Assembly (NCBI GenBank): GCA_002633005.1
Contig: NMRA01000186.1
Span: 126,001-190,000 of the forward strand
Origin: Phoronis australis
Taxonomy: Eukaryota > Phoronida > Phoronidae
DNA length: 64,000 nt
Direction: 5' to 3'
A model generated the notes under the pieces. The model was not told where the DNA came from and ran no database searches. It saw nothing but the letters and a program-made list of their open reading frames with translations. Shown here piece by piece: positions 35,797-48,302 of this stretch (position 1 is its first letter; each line of letters opens with the position of its first letter). Position numbers and translations under genes: made by a program.

Positions 35797-36941
35797 TAGT
35801 TCCACACAGACACTGTCAACTGTTTTAGCATGTCTTAAGTACAGGGTGCCTGATTCACCTCCTTGTAAATAGATGGCGCTGGAGAGCTGTTGGGATTCAC
35901 AAGATACTTTTTGTCCCAGTTTTATCGTATTTTCTGGGCAACAGTTATTATACTAGATTTAGGTAGCATGTGTGCTCATAATTTGCCTTTTGACAAAATT
36001 TTTGACGCCCCCGAAAGTAGAAAATTTATGTAACAACTTTGCAGCTCATATGTTGTTTTGACAATAACTGAAGGTTATTGGTGTAACCAGATCATATTGT
36101 TGGAAGAATTTAAAAGCATTCCTTCATTATCCGTTGTCTGTGCTCCCTGAGAAATATGCTTAAATGGATGCTTGAATCAATTCTGTGTAGAGGCATAGAA
36201 TTTGGTTTGATAAATAACAAAGCACTGTCTCTTGAACTTAAATTTATGCAACTGACAAGGTTTAAGTAAATGACAGTGTCAGACTGTACTGTTTGTGGCA
36301 CAAAGGAGTTTTGTCCCTTATTCCACAAGTTAAACTTTTTGATTGTCTGGGAGAGCAATCGCCACAAAACTGCAAGTTTATCGTTTGGTTTACGATCACA
36401 AAAGTTATACTAATGTTCAGGAAAATCCTGTCAGTGTTAGAAATCAAGAAATTTCACCACAGATTGAGTTAAGCACATTATTGGCCACTTTTACCAGTTG
36501 TCTAGGGTTAATGTAATGAAGGGGTACAACTTAAAAGAATTGTTTTTGAGAAACATGAACTTAGATTAAACTGATAACAAGTGCCTTTGAGAGCAAGTTA
36601 GGGCCTAGAAATGTCTTATATGGGCAAACATTCAAGGTGCTTGTGATGGGTTCAATTTCAGTTTAGTATACAAATTGTTGAAGCCCAGAAGCTTTCATAG
36701 CCTTGGGCTCTCTGTTTATCACACTTTGTAATAGAGGTCTTATTTTTGTAGAGCTCATAATGAATATTCCCTGTATAATTTGCATCCTAACTAATTCAAA
36801 AGAACTGCTTGTATGAAATCACCAACGAAGTTGTTTCATGTTCCATTTTGAAACAAAAACAGTTGACTTTCTTTCCACTTTAGCGTTGTGTCGTAGTTGG
36901 ATGTTTTGTTGCCAAGCCAAAGCCTGATTTGGTATAAACGA

Positions 36942-36947
36942 AATAAA
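36942..36947 (+). terminator. Polyadenylation signal AATAAA for SUMO
   Basis: The first clear hexamer after the SUMO stop codon, implying a 3' untranslated region of about 1.15 kb. The stretch 35797-36941 has no other coding signal. Confidence 0.6.
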
Positions 36948-37597
36948 TTGGATTCGACTTCCGTTTTTACAATATATGTTTTGGTTTTGTTTGATATTTA
37001 ATTGTTGCCCATTTTAGAAGACTCCGCTGACTATTGTTGTGCACATAAGGACATCTGTCTAACTCCACCCTTCGTTTGCTTCTCTGTTGTCAATTATTTC
37101 TTCCTTGTTTTAAATTGTTGTATTTTTGTTTCAGTTCCACTCTGTATTTTCTCTCTGTGGCTGGTTATTTGTGTAAAAGGTTTCTACATTCAAAAGTATG
37201 TTTAGTGTGGTTTAGAACGGTGTCGCATTTGATTACTGATGTGGCCACAACATTTTCTAATTGTCTCCTGTCTGTATTGAAAAATCTATAACTATGTTTT
37301 TATTCTGTGTAAAATATAAGCCTCCGACTAGTTTTTATTATTCCAATGTTGATCATGCATTGAATCAGAAGCCAAGAAACCAGCTGTTTGTTTAAAAGAA
37401 ATGAAACCATTCTCCATGAAATTCATTAGTTTTGCTAAGTAAACATATTTATTGTACCAACTATGCACTTGATCACTTACATATGTACTTAAGGTCATTG
37501 AACGTAGTAAAAGTGGTACACCCAAGACATTGAATCAAAGTATGATGAAAGGTTGGAAATGTGACCATAGCTGTCAGGCATCATGACCCGGGGGGGT

Positions 37598-37945
37598 GGC
37601 GGGAGTTACTAAAAGATGCATTTCACCCTGTTTAGGTGGCTAAAAACGAAAATTGAATTAGACATTTTGCTCCCATCAAACCGGTCTCGTAATTTTTCTC
37701 ACCGTAACTGATTCTGTTTCCGTAGTAACTAGAAGGTCGAGACCATCAGCGACTTTAAAAAAACGTCATATTTCACTGGGATTGGCCGACCCCGAATTGC
37801 GAATTCGAAAATGGTGCATGTACGAATTGCCTGTGACTTGGGTTGTTAACGGAAATAGATTCCTCTTTCGCTAAGAAATGTTCTGAGATTTTATAGGAGT
37901 AAAAGGCCTAAGTCGATCTTCGTTTATTTCAGCATAACTAAACGA
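37598..37945. mobile_element. Palindromic MITE, copy 2
   Basis: Left half TTTCACCCTGTTTAGGTGGC then CTCACCGTAACTGATTC; right half AACGGAAATAGATTCC and GGAGTAAAAGGCC. It has the same arrangement as copy 3. Confidence 0.65.
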
Positions 37946-38969
37946 GGCGAGTTGCATAGGACCTGTACTCGGACTAGGGGGTTTTTTATTCACGGCCTTA
38001 TTCTCTGCGCTGAAAATAAAGCAGCCTATTTGTTCGTCACTGGCTGACACAACCCGCACAAATCAGACGGTTTAGGTGACAACCTTTGATACATGATTAT
38101 GAGCGACGTGGGGTTGAAACAACTTATTCTTATTTGAAGATTCGGACTACAAGTATGAATATGAGGAACTCGCACCCCATCTTTTTGTTCCATAATACGA
38201 AAATTTGTTTACAGATGACTAATTACTACAATTCGATCCAAAAATTAATTTTGGGACATTAACTCGACATCGATGAGCCTGCATAAGGTAGTGAAGTTTT
38301 ATTAAACCAGCCATAAAGTAGTTCTTTTTGCAAGGGTCTAGCATTTTCATAAAATTAGGTTAACATGATTATTTACTGAATTTTAATTCAAAAAATAAGC
38401 CGTGCCTGGTTTTCATGAAAAAATGGTAGACAGTTCTTTTTTACAGATGTTCCACTGGGTTTGTGTTTATCATACTAACCCTCTAAAAGGGTGGCAGTCT
38501 AGTTATCCTATTGACTTTTTAAAAGGATTGTTACATTGTTTCCTGTGGCACATTGTGGGCAAAGTTGTGGAGTGACCCTCCCCGCAAAAGCCACAGGGGA
38601 AAGCAAGTCTTCAACGAGAGTACGTAACAAAGCTTTCCTGAACGGCGGATGCACACCTGCGTACTGACGTTACTGTGAAGCAATTAGCTCAATTATTTTA
38701 ATAGTGCATGAACGTTGTGTTAATGATCTTAACAAGCTTGCAATTGAAAGAATCGTCATTATACACTGGGTCAAGTACCATGTGGGAATTGAAGGCAAAG
38801 ACTGAAAATGCAAACAGACTCGCAAAGATGAGAACGAGCGTTCTACATTGTGTACCTAAACCTGCTATCCCAATAATACGGATGCTGCAGGATGAGTATA
38901 CACAACTGTGTACATACCCAGTCAGCAGCACAATGGGCATCGCTTAATTCCAGTAGAGAAACCAAGGAG

Positions 38970-39290
38970 AATTTTCCCAACGTGGTCAAACCAAAAGATT
39001 CAAAAATCCGTCTGGTCTTAATGGATTGGGCATAAGACTCGGTAGTCAACTTTTGACGGGCCATTGTAACCTAGTCCGACACAAGCACATTCATACTGGG
39101 CATATGGGGAGCCCAGTGTATCCCGAGTGTAGTACTGACGTTGAAACGCCTGAACACCTGGTAGAGTCTTGCTCAGCATTTTATAGGCTAAGGAGCAACC
39201 TACTGGGTGGCACTGTTACATGTCTACAACATATCATGGGCGGCGCTGGGGTACCACTTTTTTCAGTGGTGCGCCGCCCATGTATATAGT
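38970..39290 (+). pseudogene. 3' fragment of a non-LTR retrotransposon ORF
   Basis: The plus strand reads LLTGHCNLVRHKHIHTGHMG, then CSTDVETPEHLVESCSAFYR. This matches the Cys/His C-terminal region of LINE-type reverse transcriptase ORFs (C-x5-ET-xHLvesC). A stop ends it a few residues later and no reverse-transcriptase core is seen upstream. Confidence 0.65.
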
Positions 39291-40311
39291 GCATGGCAAC
39301 CGTTTTCTCAAAGGAGTCAGACTCTTGAAAACTTCCTTTACGAAGAACCTATTGTTCCACGATGGAGCTGTCGTGTTTTTAGCTCAGGTGCTTGGTGCAG
39401 TGGGCCCAACCATGAGGCCTGCACACGTCTGATGTACCGCAAATGACATCAGATCACCTGCACCCGTTTTACACTGTGTCCATGAAAAGAATTCTGCGTT
39501 GACAATCTCACCGGTCAAGAACGGATAACTCCGACCAGTTTGCGTACCTCGAAATCTGCCGGCATTGATCAAAGTCACCATACTGTTGTAGTTTTAACAA
39601 TGTAATTAAAATTACATTGCCTCTGGCTGCTCTCTAGTCAGAATTATTATAAGCACACTGGCTGCTACGACGGACAATGGTATTTTTAAAATTTCGTTTT
39701 GAATGTTTTTGAATAGCGTATTTGAATAGTTCATGAAAAGTACACGTGATAGGTCCTTTGAAAATCGAAGAAATGTGACTTTTACAATCTAAAACGTTTG
39801 TATATTGCAATTATGTGTTCTGTTGTTATTCAATTAGTTCTAGGCTTGAAATGAATCTCAATTCCGACTTACTTTGAAGTAGCAAATGTAAAATATAAGG
39901 GCGGACTGACCCTTGACTCCAGATGGTGACAAGTGCGGATTTTTATTTTTTTGCCTAAGAATTTCGTTGTGGTTACCCAGATGCATGACTTCGTTATTAC
40001 GCGTTTTAACACCTTATAATAACCGTTGAAGTAACGTGCAACTTGGCTGTTGATGTGGTCGAAATGCAACTTAGACAAAAACAGCGCAGCATTTTGTAAA
40101 TATATCACTTTATTTAAAATAAAAGAATGAGAACACAACTAATTTGTGTGCTGAATTCACAGATAATTTAACGGTTTGTCTGTCATTGGCTGGTATACTA
40201 CCGCACACAACAGTATCACAGTGTTTATTTCTCAATGATTTTTACCTCCATGATCTCAGCACCATCTCGGAAACTGGAGAAAATCTAATTGAAACCGAAT
40301 AAGCGTTGTAG

Positions 40312-40651
40312 ACCGAAGTTACATTTCGCCCAATTGAGGGCTAATTATAAATTACGAAACTCGAATTACTAGTCCTTTTACTCTCATGAAATCGGTCTCA
40401 GAATTTTCTCACCCCCAAAGGATTCTATTTCCGTTACCAAGAAAAACATCGAAACCGTCACCGACCCCCAAAATCGGTCCAGGGTCGAAAGGGTTTGGCC
40501 AACCCTGAAATTTGCTAATTCAGCTAATGACGTATATTCACAATTAATGCCTGTGACTTGAGTTGGTAACGGAAATGGCATCTTACCGATCAGGAATTAT
40601 GAGAGAGAACGATTTTGTGAGCAGTTGAACAGGACGAAATGCAGCTTTAAA
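40312..40651. mobile_element. Palindromic MITE, copy 3
   Basis: Left half CCTTTTACTCTCATGAAATC and GGATTCTATTTCCGTTACC; right half GGTAACGGAAATGGCATC and GACGAAATGCAGCTTTAAA. The two halves are largely complementary. Confidence 0.65.
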
Positions 40652-40994
40652 GAGACATTATCAGTTACTGCCGAAAAACGCATTTCTTCGAGGTATTATT
40701 GATGTTGGATGGGTTAGACCTCATGAACTTATTAGTTATCACCAGTGCTATGGTAGGGACAAAATCTGTTGTGATTTTATGAGTTTATTACAAATCACCA
40801 ATTCCATTGTCTGCCTGACATTCGCTGAAATCGAGGCCGGTGACTTCACCAATTCAGAAAAATATGCTACTCTACCACGTGCCATTTAGCTCCGCCAGCA
40901 GAGCGTCTGATAGCGACCGCGAAGTTTAACGTTCAACTTTGCCCCTGAGGCTGATCTCAGAGAAATTTATTTTTTGCCGATAATGTCCCTTTAA
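40644..40994. mobile_element. Second MITE type abutting copy 3
   Basis: Starts CTTTAAAGAGACATTATCAG with TGCCGAAAAA and ends with the near reverse complement TTTTTTGCCGATAATGTCCC plus TTTAAA. It shares the TTTAAAG terminus with the neighbouring element. Confidence 0.6.
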
Positions 40995-42391
40995 ACAGTA
41001 TGGGCTTGGACATTCTGAGAACGAAGCTTCAGCAGTAGTGGAAGGGTCTCTCCGAACAGATTTAAAGTTGCCGTTCCTTCTGAGCACACGTCCAGGAAAG
41101 CAATTACGTCGGTAGGCCTTATAGTCGGCTTCAAGTTCCTTGATCAATCGCAAAATACGTATTCTGTGAACTTAATCTCACTTCCGCTCTGGATGCCATT
41201 GACCTTTTTACGAAAATAGCGGAAATGGATGCGCATGCAACCTAGTTCTAGAGCACAGATTCGTGGGATACAAGTGCCCCTCAGTAATCCAGATTCCAGA
41301 AAGTGTAAGGCAGGTAATCGGCTGGTCGTTGATATTGAATAGATGTTATCAGTTTACTCGAACCTATGATAAACTGAGCACTTGACTGCTTAAAATACTA
41401 GTTCTAAAATGAAGTGATTTGAAGTCTGCTGGATGTGGGGTGGTCGGGAGTGACCACTACACCACAATCCTCATGTTTCTCGCTCTCCGTAAAAAGTCAA
41501 TGGACTAGTCAAAAACAACGAATGCAGTAAATCGTATTTCAGTCGAACATCGACGACGTCAAATAAACTACCTGATTTATAATATAGCTCAAAAATTACA
41601 GTTATTATAGTTTCTTAGCAACTCAATTCTACCAATGAAGCGTTTTAGTATGCTAGTTGCCTGTGCTTCCGCTTGCACCTTGACCTATCTAGTATAGGCG
41701 GAGAATTCAGTGTTTGAAATCGATATCACCATTTGGACAGATTCAACAAGGTCTGTTCTAGTTTTTACCGAAGCACTTTGGCTCTAACGTGTGCGTAGAG
41801 AAAGAAACACGCAACCAATGTGCAAAAACATTGTTTAGGTGATATATAGTTCTGCATGTACGCCAAAATCAATAAAAACTTGTTACTTGAATACATGTAA
41901 CCTGGCCAAGATTAATGACGGCTGTACCACTAGTCTGAGGTAGCTTACGTGGATCAACTGGCCATGTCATATTACGTGTATCAGCGACACAATCTCACAC
42001 CCGATCAAAACGATTTTTGAGGGTCCACTAAGCTTATGTGATGGACCACCTATTTTGTGGGGAAACAAAATGCTTTTCTAGTGAACACATTTTTTCTCAC
42101 CAGTTGCATTAAATTTCTGAAGCACCACTAACCAGTCCTCTTCTTACGAACAGTGTCATTTCTTAGTAACGAACAACTGCTCGCACTGTTTGTAAGAAAT
42201 TCAGCTACAGTGCATGAGAAAGGGAATGCCTTTGTAAGAAAAGAATTGAGTTGTCCAACTTAAAGAAAATACGTGTTGCATTTGTGACGAAAAGAGTGTT
42301 TTAGTTGAGAGCGCGAGAAACCCTTGAAGGAGCGGCAGAAAGACTGGGTACCCTGGACAGGTCAAAACACATTGTCAATCATTTCTAATAA

Positions 42392-43438
42392 CTATGAATC
42401 TGCTGTGTTTAAATTGAACACATAATTATCTTCCCCAGCTTCCTCGATGTCACTGTGGTCTACAATGATGGAATGTATCGGAGACTTGGATCTCTCCATT
42501 GTCAACAGAGCGGGACTGCTGGCGGAGTTATGCATACCGCGACCACTGTTGGGCTTCCTTGGTGAAAGACGTTCTCTACTCTGAGCAGATTCAAGCCTGG
42601 AAGAGGCGCCAGACCCGGGACGGCTTCCATTGGACGGTCTTTTGTTTTTGGATCTACTATCGGAAGTCACCGATACAGAATCGCTGTCATTGCTCAATGA
42701 CGAACCCGCACGAGCTGAGTGTACGTAAACTTCACACTCGAACGTGTTTTGTCGACTTTCTCGAGGAGATACTTCGTTTTCTTCAGTTACTTCTATTTTA
42801 GGAACACGCATGCCATTCGTAATAGGATTCAAGCTAGGAAGCTCTAAATTTCTATCAGACACTCCCTTTTTTAATCCATATGTTCTTGATGGGGCAGCTG
42901 ATTCCGGTTTGGAATTGTTACGTTTGGTTGGTGCCGAAGGTGGTCTTGAGCTTGAAGGCTTATGTAGTCCTAAAACGTTTTCTAGAGGTGGTTTTTCGCC
43001 TCTTTTCAGAGCTTTTCTTGCTTCCTTTACAACCTGCTTCCTCTCTTTGGCCTCTCGACGAACGTTAAGCCGTTCCATTTTGATAGCTTGTGCCAAAGGT
43101 TTTGCCTTTTTAGGAGGTTTTATTTTGCCATTTGAGTTAGCAGACGAACCATTACTGAGATGCTTCAGGGAAAGAGCACCACCTTTCCCGCGTTTGACGC
43201 CATTTTGATCGTCGTTTAGTTTAGGGCCCATGCCTATAGTCCTCTCTGACTGTCGTTTGATGTATTTTCTGGCAGGTCGCCATCGACACCTTCTAATTAT
43301 TATACATGTGCACAATAAAATAATGAGCACTGCCAACGTTCCAAATATGTAGCCTGTTATGGCACCTGCTGACGTAAGAACGGGGTCCCAGGCTGGCCCA
43401 GATGTGGGCGTTTCAGTTGGACCAGCGACAATCGACAT
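42392..43438 (-). CDS. Single-pass membrane protein, 348 aa, unrecognised
   Basis: One uninterrupted frame from the ATG at 43438 to a stop at 42392. Residues 1-25 are a short Ser/Thr/Pro-rich N-terminus without a signal peptide. Residues 26-48 (AITGYIFGTLAVLIILLCTC) form one membrane segment, followed directly by RRCRWRPARKYIKR, which predicts a cytoplasmic C-terminus. The 300-residue tail is basic and Ser-rich, with a Lys/Arg-rich helix near 115-150 (KMERLNVRREAKERKQ) and many possible phosphorylation sites, and ends in an acidic stretch (DIEEAGEDNYVF). An in-frame stop lies 27 bp upstream of the ATG, but a 5' exon joined through the CAG just upstream cannot be excluded. I do not recognise the family. 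Confidence 0.75.
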   Translation of the reverse strand: MSIVAGPTETPTSGPAWDPVLTSAGAITGYIFGTLAVLIILLCTCIIIRRCRWRPARKYIKRQSERTIGMGPKLNDDQNGVKRGKGGALSLKHLSNGSSANSNGKIKPPKKAKPLAQAIKMERLNVRREAKERKQVVKEARKALKRGEKPPLENVLGLHKPSSSRPPSAPTKRNNSKPESAAPSRTYGLKKGVSDRNLELPSLNPITNGMRVPKIEVTEENEVSPRESRQNTFECEVYVHSARAGSSLSNDSDSVSVTSDSRSKNKRPSNGSRPGSGASSRLESAQSRERLSPRKPNSGRGMHNSASSPALLTMERSKSPIHSIIVDHSDIEEAGEDNYVFNLNTADS

Positions 43439-44606
43439 GGTCCTACATCTGTCTGTTCAGTATTTTGTTGGTCATGTTCTAAAATGTGATTGGAATAATT
43501 TGTTAGACATCTACTTATGAACCTGCGCTTCTATTTCAGACATACTCCAAGCGCCACTACTTCAAACACGTAATCATTCAACTTGCCGATGGTGAAATTT
43601 TAATATTCTGTCAGTGTGGCTTGATGGACATTCACTGCAACATTACTTGTGACAACTAGCGCAATATATGCTTAAAACAGGGTCAATGAATATCCAGACT
43701 TACTTCACATCAGTGTAGCGATATTAGTCCATGCTGCTGCCAGGATGGTGTTCATCTTTAATAAACGAACATTATACAGAAGATAATCACCACCAACCTG
43801 TACGACTTCCAAAATTCCCCTGCCGAACCACTTATAGAATCTGGATTACCTCGCAATGCGACATGCTTGACTCTTTGTAGTACACGTCGATACCAGGACT
43901 GACAGTGCACAGAATCGATTGCACCGATAAATAATTCACAACGCTAAACCTATAAGTGCTATATAGCTAAAGAAACAATGCCTAGTGAATTTCTGACCTT
44001 TGAATACTGAATATCGATAATGTGAAATGAACTTTTGCTCAATAGCATTCACATATACTTCAGGAAAATCGCTATTTAGTAAATAGGATTGAGCGGCAAT
44101 TGCAAGCATTATGATCAGTTATTGTCAATTGATTTTATATTAAGAATTGCTTTATGATAATTACACTGACTTCCAACATGTCTTAATTATTTGATATTTT
44201 CAGAAATAACAAGTCACCACATGGGGTTTGTTTTCGCTTAACTCATTGTTACTACCGGCCTACATGCCGTTAACCAAAAACAACATAAACACTTTTTAAA
44301 TATTCATAACAAAACAATAGTACATGTATCGATGACATAGCCAAATTTCACTTGACATAAATGTTCAAGATCAAATCTCGAAAAAAACTTGCATTTTTCT
44401 GCAGTATCATTCCGTCTTAATCTTACGCAACTTTTGAATTTAAATGTCTTATTTTTACAACCCCTGATGCATAAGTGGAACAATTAAAAACAATCCCTAG
44501 CAGCGTTTTGCGAAAAACTGCATAATGCATAATAAGTGAAAGTTTCATTTGGTTATTCCTGAAATATGACGTTCCGCAATTAGAGAAATTTGGACATTTT
44601 TCTAAG
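43439..44606. other. Upstream flank of the membrane-protein gene
   Basis: AT-rich. No ORF or repeat recognised. It should contain the promoter of the minus-strand gene at 42392-43438. Confidence 0.5.
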
Positions 44607-45133
44607 GTCCTTCATAATTAAATGGAGCATCGTTTTCACTGCAGAAAAGACATTTTGGGTTACATGTAGTGGTGGTTGGGGTAGACTTTCCTATGTGAGA
44701 CGCTCCTGGTGTAACATAGAGCAGTCGGACAAACTTTTTATAATCGACTGCGAATTACTTACTTTTTCATTTGCAAAGGTACGCAGCTTGACTCGCTGTG
44801 TCAGAGAGCAACGCAAAAGTTAGCTACAGTAACAGTGCTATGAACGATGCAAACGAGAATATTGGCGAAAGAAAAATTTTCAAGATTTAACTCAAGCTGA
44901 TTAATTTGTGTTTTCCATACAAAATTCAGAACATTCAATATAATAAACTATAACAAATACGAACACTGGCAATATCTACTAGGCACTAGGCTTCTCTGAG
45001 ACAGTTACATAAACGAAATTAACGTAACAAATACAATTTTTGATTGCCATTCGGCAACACATACTAAATTGTGACGCCACACTCACGTTTGTTGTCGCTA
45101 ATGAGGATATAAAAATAAGACTTTTCGAGCACT
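44607..45133. repeat. Direct duplication A, copy 1 (ends at an N)
   Basis: 527 bp almost identical to 45176-45703, with a handful of substitutions and one indel. It stops exactly at the undetermined base 45134. Confidence 0.95.
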
Positions 45134-45175
45134 NAGTTATTGCAGATTTACCGAATAGCCCCATTAAAGAAATTT

Positions 45176-45703
45176 GTCCTTCATAATTAAATGGAGCATC
45201 GTTTTCACTGCAGAAAAGACATTTTGGGATTACATGTAGTGGTGGTTGGGGTAGACTTTCCTATGTGAGACGCACCTGGTGTAACATAGAGCAGTCGGAC
45301 AAACTTTTTATAATCGACTGCGAATTACTTACTTTTTCATTTGCAAAGGTACGCAGCCTGACTCGCTGTGTCAGAGAGCAATGCAAAAGTTAGCTACAGT
45401 AACAGTGCTATGAACGATGCAAACGAGAATTTTGGCGAAAGAAAAATTTTCAAGATTTAACTCAAGCTGATTAATTTGTGTTTTCCATACAAAATTCAGA
45501 ACATTCAATATAATAAACTATAACAAATACGAACACTGGCAATATCTACTAGGCACTAGGCTTCTCTGAGACAGTTACATAAACGAAATTAACGTAACAA
45601 ATACAATTTTTGATTGCCATTCGGCAACACATACTAAATTGTGACGCCACACTCACGTTTGTTGTCGCTAATGAGGATATAAAAATAAGACTTTTCGAGC
45701 ACT
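45176..45703. repeat. Direct duplication A, copy 2
   Basis: Second copy, only 42 bp after the first. Probably the other haplotype or an unmerged contig overlap. Confidence 0.95.
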
Positions 45704-46611
45704 GGCGCGACTACCACCTGCCCTCTTCCCATGTGACACGGGTTGTAGCTAAGACTTGAGTAATAAAACAAACCTAGCGTCGTTTTTGCCAGTCTCAGGA
45801 AGATTTTTTTTAAAAGTGAGCAACTTAGAAACACCGACTCAAAAAATCCACTAACCAGAACTGTGATTTTTATTTTGCTCTTAAAGAGCTAAAAATCACC
45901 ATTTACCTAGTTTTGACTAGCGCCTACATTGTCAGCATCACTAAACCTTTCTTTATATCACAATCTTAAATTCAATATCCCAAGAACGAGAAAGTAGAAT
46001 AAAAGCGACTTCAATTGAACGTTTGTTCGCTCCATGGGCATAAGTGTGACGTATGAACGTACCCAGCGTCAGCGTGTCATGCCCAACACCACCTGAGTTT
46101 TTTGTACAAACTTTTGCCATATTTACGCTTCTCCGATGTCGCGCGGGAAAGTGAAAAGATTGACAACATGGTCAAATGCTGAGTTGTCGCAACCACCACA
46201 AACACAATACCTCGCCATTCCTTACTATACCATAAACCAGGGGGAAACTAGTAGCAATATGTTACGACTTTTCGCACTTAACACAATGCATATAGTTGAC
46301 TAGTGCTCTGATTGTTGTCCCAGTTTTGCGCAGTATGTTTCGCCCCAATAAATTCTCGTAGCTCGAAATCAGCTAATTAGGATACCGTCAAATATTGTTT
46401 GCGGTGTTAAATTCGACATCTAATCGACTGGTGGGAATGTTTTTTTTTTTTTGGTGCTTTCATATAATTTTTTGGTGTTTTCATGTAAAGTTGGTGATTT
46501 TAAGCACTTCAAATATGACCACAACATTTGACTGCTTGAAAGTGCAACTTGTCTCGTAACAGTTAGGTAGTTTGAGTGTACTAAAAATTACTGCAAAAAA
46601 CGTTTTGCGGA
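45704..46611. other. Intergenic DNA
   Basis: No gene recognised. Contains a 13-base T run near 46440. Confidence 0.5.
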
Positions 46612-47173
46612 ATATTTCGGGGCCTTTTATTTACAATTTTTTGAATTCATGCCACCTATTTTCCAGATTCTGAAAAAAATCCAAAACTAATCGGTCTCGG
46701 TCGATACGCGGAATTATGTCTCGTGAGAACTTTTCTTTTTTAGGAAGGCGGAGAGTTACGCAAGAAAATAACGTTTATAGCATTGTTTTTCACTTACACG
46801 GCTGTAACGGGCAAGCTGAGCGTCGGTTGATTCCCAGATTTTGCTTGCATCTCGTGCGGTCTTTAGCTTTACATGTTGATAGAAGTTTCACGGCGAGGTG
46901 ACGAGCAGAACTACCCTGGCTGTGTGCAATTTCGGGGTCTACGGAAGAAAAAAAAACAGTGGTACCTATCCAGCCAGTTAGCTGTATGAAGACTGTCATC
47001 AAAATACAGCTAGGTACCACTGTGTGTATTTCTTACGTAGACCCCGAGTTTTTAAGTTTTACTCGACTACGTGTGGTTTGTCGGGTAAAATGGCGGCTGG
47101 AAACGCAGACGAAGGTGTGCCAAGAATGCTGCGTTCTGATTGGTCAATAAAGCCGTCTGTCATAATCCTGGCG
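46612..47173. repeat. Direct duplication B, copy 1
   Basis: 562 bp nearly identical to 47740-48302. It includes the left arm of the foldback element. Confidence 0.95.
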
Positions 47174-47739
47174 TGCTCAAGACACGCCTGACCGCAGAAT
47201 GGTGAATGTTGGCCAATTCCCCTTTTGTCCACTGACGTCACAAGCATACTGGCGCCCCCCAGTGGAGGCCCTGCGAACTCGTAAACAAGCATGTTGGCGA
47301 CTGTGGTTAAAGTATTTTTTATGATTTTTCCAGAGTCGCTATGTTTTAGTGTGTTTTTTAAATAATGTTGCATGTCATACTTCTCAGAAAATCAATATTG
47401 TTCCAATAAATTAAGAAAATTGGAATATTCATTCTAGCTATCCTGCAACACGATCCAACTGTTCTTCTGTGTTACACACGCCGGCAAAGCCAAAGTTTTA
47501 TCCCCACGCGAAATAGCCTCGTTTACGCTCGACTAAAAAGGAATCTTTCAATCATAATTAATTGGTACTATACACCATTCATTATTATATACCATGCATT
47601 ATGTTTTTAGAAAAAAGCGATACTCAACGTCCCACAATAAATACAAGTCTGTTCGCCAGCTTGGCTCGGCTAGGCTGGATACTACCGGGTTCATGAACTC
47701 GGTTTATTTACGAGTTCTCAGGGCCTCCACTGGGGGCGN

Positions 47740-48302
47740 ATATTTCGGGGCCTTTTTATTTACAATTTTTTGAATTCATGCCACCTATTTTCCAGATTCT
47801 GAAAAAAATCCAAAACTAATCGGTCTCGGTCGATACGCGGAATAATGTCTCGTGAGAACTTTTCTTTTTAGGAAGGCGGAGAGTTACGCAAGAAAATAAC
47901 GTTTATAGCATTGTTTTTCACTTACACGGCTGTAACGGGCAAGCTGAGCGTCGGTTGATTCCCAGATTTTGCTTGCATCTCGTGCGGTCTTTAGCTTTTC
48001 ATGTTGATAGAAGTTTCACGGCGAGGTGACGAGCAGAACAACCCTGGCTGTGTGCAATTTCTGGGTCTATGGAAGAAATAAAAACAGTGGTACCTATCCA
48101 GCCAGTTAGCTGTATGAAGACTGTCATCAAAATACAGCTAGGTACCACTGTGTGTATTTCTTACGTAGACCCCGAGTTTTTAAGTTTTACTCGACTACGT
48201 GTGGTTTGTCGGGTAAAATGGCTGCTTGGAAACGCATACGAAGGTGTGCCAAGAATGCTGCGTTCTGATTGGTCAATAAAGCCGTCTGTCATAATCCTGG
48301 CG
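47740..48302. repeat. Direct duplication B, copy 2 (starts right after an N)
   Basis: Begins immediately after the undetermined base 47739, which again points to an assembly join. Confidence 0.95.

Larger units (their letters stand above)
36948..42391. other. Intergenic DNA between SUMO and the membrane-protein gene
   Basis: Contains the MITEs and LINE fragment listed separately. I see no other conserved coding sequence. The 41-42.4 kb part is featureless AT-rich DNA. Confidence 0.6.

Noticed and set aside
42499-43208. Plus-strand ORFs of 100 and 154 codons
   Set aside because: Antisense shadows of the membrane-protein gene.
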